Shown in pieces: positions 1 through 8,581 of a stretch of 64,000 nt of DNA. The translations under genes were made by a program, and so were the position numbers. The notes beneath the pieces were generated by a model. The model was not told the origin of the DNA. It did no database searches and worked only from the letters and a program-made list of their open reading frames with translations. The stretch's first letter is position 1. Every line of letters starts with the position of its first letter. This DNA comes from Brevundimonas sp. PAMC22021. Lineage in GTDB: Bacteria; Pseudomonadota; Alphaproteobacteria; Caulobacterales; Caulobacteraceae. Location of the stretch: NCBI RefSeq assembly GCF_019443405.1, contig NZ_CP080376.1, positions 744,001 through 808,000 on the forward strand. The letters are read 5' to 3'.

Positions 1-44
1 CCCAATTCCCGTCTGTTCATACTCGAAGCTCTGGATCGACTCTT

Positions 45-66
45 GGCGTCCGCCGGTCGGGACGCC
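45..66. repeat. Short inverted repeat at window start
   Basis: GGCGTCC and GGACGCC arms of 7 bp flank an 8-nt spacer. No T-run follows on either strand, so it is not a convincing terminator. No gene is visible in the first 100 bases of the window. Confidence 0.3.
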
Positions 67-102
67 CCCGACGGGTCGAACGTGCGTGTATTATCGCCGT
101 TC

Positions 103-140
103 CGGACAAACAGAAAGCGCCGGCCTTGCGACCGGCGCTT
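103..140 (-). terminator. Intrinsic terminator of rpmE
   Basis: A perfect 9-bp stem, AAGCGCCGG with CCGGCGCTT, has an 8-nt loop. Read on the minus strand it is followed by TTTCTGTTTG. It lies about 40 bp downstream of the rpmE stop codon, as expected for a rho-independent terminator. Confidence 0.85.
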
Positions 141-178
141 GCAGTGACCTATTCGCCGCACCTGCGGCGAGCGGGCGC

Positions 179-403
179 TTACTTCTTGATGAAGCCGGCA
201 AACTTGTTGTTGAAGCGCGAAACGCGGCCGCCGCGGTCCATCAGCTGCTGGTTGCCGCCGGTCCAGGCCGGGTGCGTCGACGGATCGATGTCCAGGTTCA
301 GCGTGTCCCCTTCCTTCCCGTAGGTCGAACGGGTCTGGTAGGTGGAACCATCCACCATGGTCACGGTGATGAAGTGGTAGTCGGGGTGGGTATCCGCCTT
401 CAT
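179..403 (-). CDS. rpmE: 50S ribosomal protein L31, C-minus type
   Basis: This 74-residue protein is a small component of the large ribosomal subunit near the central protuberance. The start is the ATG giving [11 protein letters not shown], which is the conserved L31 N-terminus; longer in-frame extension upstream shows no similarity. The body carries the [21 protein letters not shown] and [11 protein letters not shown] segments of L31. The four cysteines of zinc-binding L31 are absent, so this is the zinc-independent (C-minus) form usual in alphaproteobacteria. It is divergent from the ABC exporter gene and ends in a good terminator. Confidence 0.95.
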   Translation of the reverse strand: MKADTHPDYHFITVTMVDGSTYQTRSTYGKEGDTLNLDIDPSTHPAWTGGNQQLMDRGGRVSRFNNKFAGFIKK

Positions 404-456
404 GGTCGTCGTCCGGTCTCTGGCGCGATGACGATGCCGACCGTCGCTGCGCATGC

Positions 457-488
457 AAAATGAGAAACCCGCCGAGGGCCCCGGCGGG
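457..488 (-). terminator. Minus-strand terminator-like hairpin upstream of rpmE
   Basis: CCCGCCG and CGGCGGG arms of 7 bp enclose a 7-nt loop. On the minus strand the tail reads TTTCTCATTTTG. It lies between the divergent rpmE and ABC exporter genes, so it could stop antisense transcripts of the exporter from running into rpmE. Alternatively it may be a structure in the exporter 5' leader. Confidence 0.45.
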
Positions 489-539
489 AAGAGGGCGGCG
501 TTTACACCGGGGGGCGATCCGGGGCAAGAGGCGCGGGCC

Positions 540-2390
540 ATGACCGACGCCGCGCCTTCCGCTCCCGCCCGCCCCGAAGCTTACGGTCGCCCCGGCGCCG
601 GCGCCTTGCTGATGGAGCAGATGGACGAGGCGGGCGGCAAGCGCGCCAAGACCCGCAACGTCCGGCCGCTGGCGCGCCTGATCCCCTATGCGATGCGGCA
701 CAAGGGGCATGCGTCGCTGGCGGTGCTGTGGCTGCTGGCGTCCACCGCGGCGTCTCTTGGCCTGACCGCCATGGCGCGGGGCGCCATCGACCACGGGTTC
801 GAGAACGGCGGGCGCGACCTGGACGTGTGGTTCCTGCTGCTCGGCGCCAACGCCCTGTTCCTCGGGCTGGCGACGGCGGCGCGCTACTTCTACGTCACGC
901 GTACGGGCGAGCGGGTCATCGCCGATGTGCGCAAGGGCCTGTTCGGCCGCATCCTGACGCTGGATCCCAGCTTCTACACCCACATGCGCACGGGCGAGGT
1001 GCTGTCGCGGCTGACCACCGACATCGCCCTGGTCGAGACGCTGATGACGACCTCGATCTCCTATGCGCTCAGGAACCTGCTGACGCTGATCGGGGGCGTG
1101 GCCCTGCTGTTTTTCGTCAGTCCCAAGCTGACGGGCATGGTGCTGCTGATCGTGCCGCTGCTGATCGTGCCGCTGTTCGTGTTCGGGCGTCGCGTCAGGA
1201 AGCTGACGGTGGCGTCGCAAGACCGATTCGCCAATGCCGTGGGCTTCGCCGGCGAAAGCGTGGACGCCATCGAAACGGTGCAGGCGTTCGGGCGTGAGCG
1301 CAGCGCGATCGACCGGTTCGGCTCGGCGGTCGAGGATGCGTTCGGCGCCTCGCTGATCCGCATGAAGGCGCGCGCCTGGATGACGGCCATGATCATCGTC
1401 GTGATGTTCGGCGGCGTGACGCTGGTGCTGTGGCTGGGGGCGCAGGACGTGATCTCGGGCGCCATGACGCCGGGCGCCCTGATCCAGTTCGTGCTGCTGT
1501 CGGTGTTTGCGGCCGGAGCGGTCGGCGCGCTCGGCGAAAGCTGGGGCGACGTGCAGAAGGCTGCCGGCGCCATGGAGCGGATCGAGGAACTGATGCGGTC
1601 CGAACCGGGGACCGCCGCGCCGGCTTCGCCTCGCGTCCTGCCATCGCCGCCGCGCGGAGAGGTGTCGATGTCCGGGGTGGAATTCGCCTATCCGGGACGC
1701 TCGGACCTGCCGGCGCTGAAGGGCTTTTCGCTTACGGTGCGGCCAGGCGAGACGGTTGCGCTGGTGGGGCCGTCGGGTGCGGGCAAATCCACGGTGTTCC
1801 GCCTGCTGCTGCGCTTCTACGACCCGAACTCCGGCTTGGTCTCGGTCGACGGCGTCGATGTGCGCGACGCCGATCCGGTGGAGGTGCGCAACCGCTTCGC
1901 CTGGGTGTCGCAGGAGACGCCGCTGTTCTCCGGCTCGGCCTTGGAGAACATCCGCTTCGGGCGCGAGGCGACGACGTTGGACGAGGCGCGCGACGTCGCC
2001 GGCAAGGCTCAGGCGCTGGGCTTCATCGACGCCCTGCCGCAGGGCTTCGACACCCCGCTGGGCGAGCGGGGCCGCAGCCTGTCGGGCGGACAGCGCCAGC
2101 GGATGGCGATCGCGCGGGCTCTGGTGCGCGACGCGCCGATCCTGCTGCTGGACGAGGCCACTTCAGCGCTGGACGCCGAAAGCGAGCGGCTGGTGCAGGC
2201 GGCGCTGGACCAGGCGATGGAAGAGCGCACCACACTGGTCATCGCTCACCGGCTGGCGACGGTGCTGCGCGCCGACCGCATCGTGGTCATGGAAGACGGC
2301 GCGGTGGTGGAAGAGGGGACGCACGCCGAGCTTACGGCGCGCGGCGGCCTGTATGCACGGCTGGCCGAGCTTCAGTTCCGTGGCGGCTGA
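540..2390 (+). CDS. ABC exporter, fused membrane and ATPase domains
   Basis: This 616-residue half-transporter of the MsbA/lipid-exporter type would dimerise in the inner membrane and use ATP to export a lipid or drug-like substrate. The N-terminal two thirds holds about six membrane segments (roughly residues 50-320). The nucleotide-binding domain has Walker [10 protein letters not shown] (about 410-417), signature LSGGQRQR (about 513), Walker [13 protein letters not shown] (about 534-541) and the H-loop IAHRLAT. The start was placed at the ATG giving MTDAAPSAP, because the upstream in-frame extension looks non-coding and crosses a hairpin. Substrate cannot be assigned. The 3' end overlaps the convergent GDPD gene by 19 bp. 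Confidence 0.9.
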   Translation: MTDAAPSAPARPEAYGRPGAGALLMEQMDEAGGKRAKTRNVRPLARLIPYAMRHKGHASLAVLWLLASTAASLGLTAMARGAIDHGFENGGRDLDVWFLLLGANALFLGLATAARYFYVTRTGERVIADVRKGLFGRILTLDPSFYTHMRTGEVLSRLTTDIALVETLMTTSISYALRNLLTLIGGVALLFFVSPKLTGMVLLIVPLLIVPLFVFGRRVRKLTVASQDRFANAVGFAGESVDAIETVQAFGRERSAIDRFGSAVEDAFGASLIRMKARAWMTAMIIVVMFGGVTLVLWLGAQDVISGAMTPGALIQFVLLSVFAAGAVGALGESWGDVQKAAGAMERIEELMRSEPGTAAPASPRVLPSPPRGEVSMSGVEFAYPGRSDLPALKGFSLTVRPGETVALVGPSGAGKSTVFRLLLRFYDPNSGLVSVDGVDVRDADPVEVRNRFAWVSQETPLFSGSALENIRFGREATTLDEARDVAGKAQALGFIDALPQGFDTPLGERGRSLSGGQRQRMAIARALVRDAPILLLDEATSALDAESERLVQAALDQAMEERTTLVIAHRLATVLRADRIVVMEDGAVVEEGTHAELTARGGLYARLAELQFRGG

Positions 2391-3427
2391 GCGGCCGCGA
2401 CCACGATGGCTGGAAAGTCGCTGAACACCGCGTCCACATCCGCGTCGAGGATGGCTGCCGCATAGGCGGCAAGATCGCCGTGGGCGGCCGGATCGCTTCC
2501 GCGCCGGCGCTCCAGCGGCAGGAAGACGTTTTCGGCGCGCAGGGTCCAGACAACCACCTTCAGGCCTGCCGCGTGCGCGTGCCCGACAAGGGCGCTTTGC
2601 GCCTGCGACCGGCCGGCGGCGTCTCGCGGCAGGACCAGCGTCGCCTCCGGAGCGATCCAGTCGGCATAGCGACGGATCGCCGCCAGCCCTTCCGGCGTGA
2701 TCATCTGCGCATAGGCTTGAGCTGGTCTGTCGAACGGCGCGCCGGATGCGGCGACCAGCTGAACCAGAGGCGCGTCGATCTGCGCCGCGAGCCGCTCCAG
2801 CGGGCCGACCTCGAAGCACTGGATCAGGATCGGCGCATCCGCGCCCGTAAGGTTCAGCCGCTTCATCTCGGCAAGGAACGCCTGTTCCATGTCCAGGCCC
2901 AGCGACGCGAAATAGGAGGGATGCTTAAGCTCGGGCGCCACAAGGATCATCCGGCCGGCCCGGGCCGAACCCTCCTGCGCGATGGCCACGACCTCGTCGA
3001 ACGTCAGGATCGGCTCGCGGTCGTTATGGGCGACATTGCCCGGCCTGAGCTGTGGCAGCCGCTCACGCGCCTTCAGCGTCTTCAACTCTGCCAGCGTGAA
3101 GTCCTCGGTGAACCAGCCCGTGGTCTCGACGCCGTCGATCATGCGGGTGGTGCGCCGGCTCGCGAACTCGGGCCGTTCGGCAACGTCCGTCGTGCCGCCG
3201 ATCTCGTTCTCGTGGCGCACGATCAGCGCACCGTCTCGGCTCATCACCAGATCGGGTTCGATGACATGGGCGCCTTGCTCGATCGCCAGCGCATAGGCCG
3301 CGCGGGTGTGCTCGGGCCGCTCGCCAGAGGCGCCCCGGTGGGCGATGACCAGGGGCGTCCTGGCGAGGGTCTCGGACATGGCGGGCGTTCCTGTCAGCAG
3401 GAGCGCGGCAAGAACGGCGCGGATCAC
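2372..3427 (-). CDS. Glycerophosphodiester phosphodiesterase, exported
   Basis: A 351-residue GDPD-family enzyme that hydrolyses deacylated phospholipids to glycerol 3-phosphate and an alcohol. The N-terminus (MIRAVLAALLLTGTPAMSE) is a signal peptide, suggesting a periplasmic, GlpQ-like enzyme. The GDPD signature VIAHRGASGERPEHT is at about residues 27-41, with the metal-binding EPDLVMSRDG and second catalytic His in RHENEIGGTTDV downstream. It follows the suhB-like gene on the same strand after 41 bp and probably shares its transcript. The last 19 bp overlap the end of the opposite-strand ABC exporter. Confidence 0.88.
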   Translation of the reverse strand: MIRAVLAALLLTGTPAMSETLARTPLVIAHRGASGERPEHTRAAYALAIEQGAHVIEPDLVMSRDGALIVRHENEIGGTTDVAERPEFASRRTTRMIDGVETTGWFTEDFTLAELKTLKARERLPQLRPGNVAHNDREPILTFDEVVAIAQEGSARAGRMILVAPELKHPSYFASLGLDMEQAFLAEMKRLNLTGADAPILIQCFEVGPLERLAAQIDAPLVQLVAASGAPFDRPAQAYAQMITPEGLAAIRRYADWIAPEATLVLPRDAAGRSQAQSALVGHAHAAGLKVVVWTLRAENVFLPLERRRGSDPAAHGDLAAYAAAILDADVDAVFSDFPAIVVAAAQPPRN

Positions 3428-3468
3428 GCCGCTCGTCTACATGCCGACCGCGACGCGCCCGTGACGGT

Positions 3469-4275
3469 TCAGCTCGCCTGCAGCACCTTGCGCAGCTGCG
3501 GATGCAGGTCGGGATTGGCGGCGAGGATGCTTGAGCCGGTCTTGGCATCGCCGTCCTGGTCGATGGTGGTGACCAGGCCGCCGGCCTCGGTGACGAACAG
3601 CAGGCCGGCCGCCACGTCCCAGGGCTTCAGGTTGCGCTCATAATAGGCGTCATACCGCCCGGCGGCGACCCAGGCGAAATCCAGCGCGGCCGAGCCGAGC
3701 CGGCGGATGCCGGCGACGCGCTGGCCGATGGCGTGGATGTCCTTGATGGCCTGGGCATGGCCGGTCTTGCCGATGAAGGGCAGGCCGGTGGCGATCAGGC
3801 TTTCCGACAGGTCCTTGCGGCCGGCCACGCGGATGCGGGCGTCGTTCAGGTAGCAGCCCTTGCCTTTTTCGGCCCAGAACAGCTCGTTCATGACCGGGTT
3901 GTAGGTGACGCCCGCGACGATCTCGGACGAGCCGTCGGGCGCGCGGCGCTCCAGCCCCACCGTGATGGCGAAGTGGGGCATGGCGTGCATGAAGTTGGTG
4001 GTGCCATCGATCGGGTCGACGATCCAGGTGTGCGACTTGTCCGTGCCCTCGATCATGCCGCGCTCTTCGCCCAGGAAGCCGTAGCCGGGGCGGGCCTTCA
4101 TCAGCAGTTCGTAGAGTGTGTCCTCGGCCTTCAGATCGGCGGCGGTGACGAAATCGCCGGGGCCTTTGCGCGAGACCTGCAGCTGCGACACCTCGCCGAA
4201 GTCGCGCAGCATCGGGCGGGCGGTCTTGCGGACCGCGTCGATCATCACTTGCAGCAGGGCGGAGGCGAGGGCCAT
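3469..4275 (-). CDS. suhB: Inositol monophosphatase family protein (SuhB-like)
   Basis: A 268-residue Mg-dependent phosphatase of the IMPase/SuhB family, which dephosphorylates inositol monophosphates or related sugar phosphates. In enterobacteria SuhB also acts in rRNA antitermination. Metal-binding motifs are clear: GEE at 69-71, WIVDPIDGTTN at 84-94, and WDVAAG near residue 215. Length matches the family. It lies downstream of efp on the same strand, separated by a long imperfect inverted repeat. The exact substrate cannot be told from sequence. Confidence 0.88.
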   Translation of the reverse strand: MALASALLQVMIDAVRKTARPMLRDFGEVSQLQVSRKGPGDFVTAADLKAEDTLYELLMKARPGYGFLGEERGMIEGTDKSHTWIVDPIDGTTNFMHAMPHFAITVGLERRAPDGSSEIVAGVTYNPVMNELFWAEKGKGCYLNDARIRVAGRKDLSESLIATGLPFIGKTGHAQAIKDIHAIGQRVAGIRRLGSAALDFAWVAAGRYDAYYERNLKPWDVAAGLLFVTEAGGLVTTIDQDGDAKTGSSILAANPDLHPQLRKVLQAS

Positions 4276-4284
4276 GGCGGAACT

Positions 4285-4386
4285 CAGTGGCGAGTGGCTG
4301 GTGACGAGTGGCGAGCAGGAATACGGCGGCGAGGCGGGTGACCGACTGGCTCAATCTCTCGCCACCCGCCACACGTCACTCGCCGC
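4285..4386. repeat. Dispersed GTGGCGAGTG-type inverted repeat, copy A
   Basis: The left arm has tandem TGGCGAGTG/GTGACGAG units. The right arm has CTCTCGCCACCCGCCAC and GTCACTCGCC, the rough reverse complement, so the unit folds into a long imperfect hairpin. It lies between efp and suhB. A second copy with the same arms lies between rpoB and rpoC, so this is a family of intergenic repeats. It ends about 8 bp from the efp stop and 10 bp from the suhB start. Confidence 0.7.
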
Positions 4387-4393
4387 TTTGACC

Positions 4394-4960
4394 TTAGTCC
4401 GCGCGGCGGACGTATTCGCCGGTGGCGGTGTCGACGACGATGCGCTCGCCGGCGGACATGTAGGGCGGGATCATGATGCGCACGCCGTTGGAGGCGGTGG
4501 CGGGCTTGTAGGACGAGGAGGCCGTCTGGCCCTTCACCGTGGGCTCGGTCTCGGCGACTTCCAGCACGACCTGGTCGGGCAGGGACAGGCCGATCGGGCG
4601 ATCTTCGTGGCTTTCGATGACCACCTTCATGCCTTCTTGCAGGTAAGGGATGCGGTCCTCGCCGACCCAGTCCTTTTGCAGCTCGATCTGCTCGTAGGAC
4701 GCGTCGTCCATGAAGACCAGGCTGTCGCCGTTGTCGAACAGGTAGGAATAGTCCTTCTGCTCCAGCGTCACGCGCTCGACCTTGTCTTCCGAGCGGAAGC
4801 GTTCGTTCAGCTTGTTGCCGGTCTCGAGGTTCTTGGCCTCGACGTTGGCGAAGGCGCCGCCCTTGCCGGGCTTGACGTGGCTGGCCTTGGTGACGACCCA
4901 CAGGCCGCCGTTCACTTGCAGGACCATGCCGGGCTTGATGGTGTTGCCGTTGATCTTCAT
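4394..4960 (-). CDS. efp: Elongation factor P
   Basis: EF-P (188 residues) binds between the P and E sites and rescues ribosomes stalled at polyproline. The KOW-like N-terminal domain contains the conserved tip loop [10 protein letters not shown]. Its lysine (residue 33, equivalent to the modified Lys34 of E. coli) is present, consistent with the lysylated, EpmA-dependent subtype. The OB domains carry [17 protein letters not shown] at the C-terminus. No modification enzyme is encoded in the window. Length is standard. Confidence 0.96.
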   Translation of the reverse strand: MKINGNTIKPGMVLQVNGGLWVVTKASHVKPGKGGAFANVEAKNLETGNKLNERFRSEDKVERVTLEQKDYSYLFDNGDSLVFMDDASYEQIELQKDWVGEDRIPYLQEGMKVVIESHEDRPIGLSLPDQVVLEVAETEPTVKGQTASSSYKPATASNGVRIMIPPYMSAGERIVVDTATGEYVRRAD

Positions 4961-5085
4961 GGGGTCACATCGAGGAAAGGAGAGGCGCGCGCCCGTCGTC
5001 GCGACGGCGCGTCAAATCGGCCGCGATCCCTAGAGGAAGCCCCGTCAAAGGGCAAGGCGGCCCCGCCGGAGCCGCCCGCCTGCGA

Positions 5086-5622
5086 TCACTTGGCCGCGTC
5101 GTCGGCCTTGTTGGCCAAGGCGACGCCGGCGCCGCGCGGGGCGGCCAGCTTGCCGGCGAGTTCGTCCAGCTTGCGCGCCTCATGGGCGAAGGCCGCGGCG
5201 AGCCCTGCGCTGGTCATGGCGGCGGCGACCTGCACGGCCAGGGTGGCCGGGCGATAAGCCAGCCACACCGCATTGACCGCCTGAGCGGCCGCCCACAGGC
5301 CCATGGCGCTTCGCCGCTCTGGCCGATCGGGCGCGTTCCATACCCGCACAGCCGACAGGGTCGTCGCCGAGAACACCGCGGGCAGGATCATGCTGAGCGG
5401 ACCCTTGGGACGTTCGGTGGTCGGCTTGGCGTTCTTGCGCAGGTGCTTCAGCTTGGTCGTCGGCGGCTTGATCGCCTGGGTGGCCAAGAGCGTCGCCAGT
5501 ATGGCGAAGCCCGCCGTGATGGCGATGCCCGTCGCCACATGGGTGGTCGAGCGGCCCTCGCTGTTCAGGAAGTCCACGGCGCGGTCGCGCACCTCGTCCA
5601 CGGCGTCGTCGATAGTGGTCAT
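5086..5622 (-). CDS. Small membrane protein, weakly TspO/MBR-like
   Basis: This 178-residue protein has about four hydrophobic segments (roughly residues 30-50, 76-95, 105-125, 125-145) and a basic, proline-containing loop after the first. The spacing of GLWAAAQAVNAVW recalls the TspO/MBR pattern of membrane helices 3-4. The diagnostic WNPP and WTPVFF-like motifs of TspO are missing, so the assignment is tentative. It may equally be an uncharacterised alphaproteobacterial membrane protein. It sits alone between efp and the GST gene, all on the minus strand. Confidence 0.65.
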   Translation of the reverse strand: MTTIDDAVDEVRDRAVDFLNSEGRSTTHVATGIAITAGFAILATLLATQAIKPPTTKLKHLRKNAKPTTERPKGPLSMILPAVFSATTLSAVRVWNAPDRPERRSAMGLWAAAQAVNAVWLAYRPATLAVQVAAAMTSAGLAAAFAHEARKLDELAGKLAAPRGAGVALANKADDAAK

Positions 5623-5681
5623 GCCAGCCCTCTTAAGCGTTGCCCTAAGAATGGCCGGCTTCCGCCACGGTTCCGGGCCTT

Positions 5682-6389
5682 TCAGCCGTCGAGTTCGGGA
5701 TAGTGGCGGAATATGCCCTCTTCGTTGAAGGGGATGCGGCGTTCGCTGGACAGATAGGCGGCGATGCGCGGCAGGGCGGCGACGCGGTCGCGGACCTGCA
5801 ACACGCCCGGCGTCCGCTGCAGCACGCGCGCTGTCGCTGTCGGAAAGGCGTAGCGCAAGCCTTCCACCACCTGGAACAGCGACAGGTCGGCGTAGGTGAG
5901 ATCGCGCCCCACCAGCCAGCCCGAGCCGGTGGCGTTGCGCGTCAGAACGCGTTCGGCCCAGGTCAGGAACTTCTCTATCCGCGCCTCTCGAAAGCCCTTG
6001 GCGCGGCGGGCGGCCTCCGGCCTCTGCTCGTCGTAGTAGGCCATCATGTCGACCGGGTGGTGGGTATCGTGCGCCTCCGCCACAAGGTCGGCAAAGGTCA
6101 GCTGAATCTGGTTCAGCCAGGCGCGGTCGGTGTCGCCAGCGGGCGCCAGGTTCAGCTGCGGCCCGATCCAGGCCAGAATGGCGGCGGTCTGGCCGATCGT
6201 GCGGTCGCCCAGCTTCAGAAACGGCGGCGCGAAGGCGGGAAAGGGCGCGTCCTCGATCAGCCGCTGCATCGCCTTGCCGCCGTCCTGGCGCGAGACGTCG
6301 ACGTAATCCGGGCCGGCCGCCTCGAGCGCCAGCCGCACGAACTCGCCGCGCCCCTGGATGGTCGGCCAGTAGTAGAGTTCATAGGCCAT
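5682..6389 (-). CDS. Glutathione S-transferase family protein
   Basis: A 235-residue cytoplasmic protein with the two-domain GST layout. The N-terminal thioredoxin-like half begins MAYELYYWPTIQGRGEFVRLAL, with the sigma/alpha-class Tyr-containing start (YYWP, RGE). The glutathione-binding segment is in GDRTIGQTAAILAWI (about residues 62-76). The C-terminal half is all-helical, with LTYADLSLFQVVEGL as the conserved GST_C core. Likely role is detoxification by glutathione conjugation, or a peroxidase-type activity. Substrate unknown. Confidence 0.85.
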   Translation of the reverse strand: MAYELYYWPTIQGRGEFVRLALEAAGPDYVDVSRQDGGKAMQRLIEDAPFPAFAPPFLKLGDRTIGQTAAILAWIGPQLNLAPAGDTDRAWLNQIQLTFADLVAEAHDTHHPVDMMAYYDEQRPEAARRAKGFREARIEKFLTWAERVLTRNATGSGWLVGRDLTYADLSLFQVVEGLRYAFPTATARVLQRTPGVLQVRDRVAALPRIAAYLSSERRIPFNEEGIFRHYPELDG

Positions 6390-6709
6390 GTGGCGGCTCC
6401 TTGCTTTCGGGGACGTGTGGCTGTAAGAGCGCCGCTTCCCGTCGTCGGTTCATTCCGGTGACGGTCCTGTCCGAGAACTTCGGGGAGCGGGGGCCGCCCG
6501 CTTCGTAACCGTCAGAGAGCCCTCTGGCGCCGTGGGGAGATGGGGACGCGACCCTGGCGGATGTTCGGCCCGTGATCCGGGATGGACATCGTCGGTTTGC
6601 ATCCTTCGGACAATACGACCGGCCGATGCGCCCGCAGCGATGCGGGAGCGGAAGGCCACACACGTCGTCGGGAATCCGCCCGGCGGCGAATACTGAACTG
6701 GAGACCGCA
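6390..6709 (+). promoter_or_regulatory. Intergenic leader region of rplJ
   Basis: This 320-bp gap separates the divergent GST and rplJ genes. I see no unambiguous -35/-10 pair. The part next to rplJ holds a stem CCCGCA/TGCGGG (6631-6646) closed by a GCGA tetraloop. It is nested in outer GGCC pairing, and a GGAG element precedes the rplJ ATG. In most bacteria the L10-L12 complex binds the rplJ leader to repress its own translation. This structure is a plausible but unproven site for that. Confidence 0.35.
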
Positions 6710-7225
6710 ATGGACCGCGCTCAAAAGGCCGAGTCGATCGAGACGCTGAAGGGCGTCTTCGCCGACGCCGGCTCCGTGGTCGTGACCCACAACCTGGGTC
6801 TGACCGTTGCGGAAATGGAAGATCTGCGTGGCCGTCTTCGCAAAGAAGGCGGCGCGTTCAAGGTGGTCAAGAACCGCCTGGCGCTGAAGGCGCTCGAGGC
6901 CGAGGACGGCAGCGACTACCACCCCCTGTTCAAGGGTCCGGTGGGCATCGCCTATGCCGAAAACCCCGGCACGGCCGCCAAGGTCGTCACCGATTTCGCC
7001 AAGGGTAATGATCGCTTCAAGATCGTTGGCGGCTTCATGGGTGACACCGTCGTCGATCAGAAGGGCGTGGAGGTTCTCTCCAAGCTGCCGACCCTCGACG
7101 AAATCCGCAGCCAGCTCATCGGCCTGCTCAACGCCCCGGCGACCAAGATCGCCGCCGTCGTTCAAGCGCCCGCCGGTCAACTGGCCCGCGTGTTCAACGC
7201 CTACGCCACCAAGGACGCCGCGTAA
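6710..7225 (+). CDS. rplJ: 50S ribosomal protein L10
   Basis: L10 (171 residues) anchors the L7/L12 stalk to 23S rRNA. The start at MDRAQKAESIETLKGVF has a nearby GGAG and matches the family N-terminus; in-frame codons further upstream are not L10-like. The L10 core VVKNRLALKAL and the C-terminal helix that binds L7/L12 dimers (…IGLLNAPATKIAAVVQAPAGQLARVF) are intact. rplL follows after 59 bp. Unusually, rplK-rplA are not immediately upstream but lie about 29 kb away. Confidence 0.97.
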   Translation: MDRAQKAESIETLKGVFADAGSVVVTHNLGLTVAEMEDLRGRLRKEGGAFKVVKNRLALKALEAEDGSDYHPLFKGPVGIAYAENPGTAAKVVTDFAKGNDRFKIVGGFMGDTVVDQKGVEVLSKLPTLDEIRSQLIGLLNAPATKIAAVVQAPAGQLARVFNAYATKDAA

Positions 7226-7284
7226 GCGGACCCGTCTTTCATCTCTGCACTCTCTGAACCTCATCCTCCGAAGGAAAACTGACA

Positions 7285-7668
7285 ATGGCCGACCTCGCCA
7301 AGATCGTCGAAGACCTGTCCGCGCTTACCGTTCTGGAAGCCGCTGAACTCTCCAAGCTGCTGGAAGAAAAGTGGGGCGTCAGCGCCGCTGCTCCGGTCGC
7401 CATGGCCATGCCGGCCGGCGGCGGCGCCGCTCCGGCTGAAGCCGCTGAAGAGCAAACCGAGTTCACCGTTGTCCTGCTGGACGGCGGCGACAAGAAGATC
7501 AACGTCATCAAGGAAGTCCGCGGCGTCCGTTCGGACCTGGGTCTGAAGGAAGCCAAGGACCTGGTCGAAGGCGCTCCGCAGAACGTCGTTGAGAACGTCT
7601 CCAAGCAACAAGCCGACGAAGTCGCCAAGAAGCTGACCGAAGCCGGCGCCAAGGTCCAGGTCAAGTAA
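7285..7668 (+). CDS. rplL: 50S ribosomal protein L7/L12
   Basis: A 127-residue stalk protein that recruits and activates translational GTPases. The N-terminal dimerisation domain, an Ala/Gly/Pro-rich hinge (about residues 36-52) and the C-terminal factor-binding domain ([20 protein letters not shown], then [14 protein letters not shown]) are all present. The start ATG has an upstream GAAGGA. It is cotranscribed with rplJ and ends in a strong terminator, so here rplL is the last gene of its operon and is not followed by rpoB. Confidence 0.97.
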   Translation: MADLAKIVEDLSALTVLEAAELSKLLEEKWGVSAAAPVAMAMPAGGGAAPAEAAEEQTEFTVVLLDGGDKKINVIKEVRGVRSDLGLKEAKDLVEGAPQNVVENVSKQQADEVAKKLTEAGAKVQVK

Positions 7669-7703
7669 GACCGACGACCTTCGGCCTATGCTGAAGATCA
7701 AGA

Positions 7704-7735
7704 AGCCCCGGAGGGAAACCTCCGGGGCTTTTTTT
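7704..7735 (+). terminator. Strong intrinsic terminator after rplL
   Basis: An 11-bp perfect GC-rich stem (AGCCCCGGAGG/CCTCCGGGGCT) with a GAAA tetraloop is followed directly by seven T residues. It closes the rplJ-rplL operon and isolates it from rpoB. Confidence 0.95.
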
Positions 7736-7955
7736 GTGCGTGGGTCACAATCCCGCTGCCGCAACGAAGACGCCGGCCCCGACATGTGGCGCTCTGACGG
7801 TTCACCAAAGGCCGCTTCCGACCCTGAGCGGAAGTTCCATGCGCCTGCTTTTGAGCGAGCCGGTTGGGCGTGCTCCCGGTCGGTAAAGCAGCAACACACA
7901 ACCGCTTGACGACGGAACACACTGAAGGCCTTCTTCGGCGAACAGAGGGATGCCA

Positions 7956-8456
7956 ATGATAAGATCAGCAATGTTTGCCACCTTCGTCGCTGTGTGCGCC
8001 CTCAACTCCGGATGCCAACCAGCGCCCCAGAAGGTGGAGACGGCCAATCAGGTGGCCGCGCCGCGCATCCTGGCGTCCTCGGACATTGAGGCCGGACGCT
8101 ATCGCGTCGCCACCAGCGGCTGCAACGACTGCCATACCCCGATGTACGCCCGCACAAACGGCGCGCAGCCACCTGAATCCGAATGGCTGAGAGGCAGCTC
8201 CGAGCCGCATACGGGTCCGTGGGGCACGAGCTACGGTAAGAACCTCCGCCTCACGGTCGCCGAGAACACTGAGGACGAGTGGGTAGAGTTGCTGAGCACC
8301 GGCTCAAGCCTCCCCCCGATGCCATGGCCGAGCGTGCGTAACATGTCGGACTACGACAAGCGCGCCATCTACCGTTACATCAGGTCCTTGCCTGGTGTCA
8401 TCGGTGAGCCCTCGCCGGCACCCTTGCCTCCGGGCGTTACACCGCCTCGCGGCTAA
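7956..8456 (+). CDS. Lipoprotein with a monoheme cytochrome c motif
   Basis: A 166-residue exported protein. The N-terminus is a lipoprotein signal with a lipobox ending at Cys20 (LNSGC). A CxxCH heme-binding motif, CNDCH, is at 56-60, and LPPMPW downstream offers a possible axial methionine. The rest (NLRLTVAENTEDEWVELL…MSDYDKRAIYRYIRSL) resembles small cytochrome c domains of dehydrogenase complexes. The second of two in-frame ATGs is chosen because the AGAGGG ribosome site sits 6 nt before it and directly abuts the first. Partner unknown. It is the only plus-strand gene between rplL and rpoB. Confidence 0.82.
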   Translation: MIRSAMFATFVAVCALNSGCQPAPQKVETANQVAAPRILASSDIEAGRYRVATSGCNDCHTPMYARTNGAQPPESEWLRGSSEPHTGPWGTSYGKNLRLTVAENTEDEWVELLSTGSSLPPMPWPSVRNMSDYDKRAIYRYIRSLPGVIGEPSPAPLPPGVTPPRG

Positions 8457-8581
8457 GCGTCGCCAGGAACGAAATGGGCCAGCGGAGCGTCACATGCGAG
8501 TTGTCTCGGTGGGACGCTGTATGTCCGCTTCCCCCCAAGATAGACGCCGGGAACGTCCGCTCTCGGCTCCAGTCTATCCGC

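Noticed and set aside
1430..3643. 737-codon plus-strand frame running across the ABC exporter and the GDPD gene
   Set aside because: It is the +1 shadow of the exporter followed by the antisense of the GDPD gene. Arg/Gly/Ala-rich composition, no motifs.
8463..8489. Near match to a general-stress promoter (GGAAC-N17-CGTC)
   Set aside because: One base off in the -10, and no plausible plus-strand gene follows; it lies in the gap between convergent genes.
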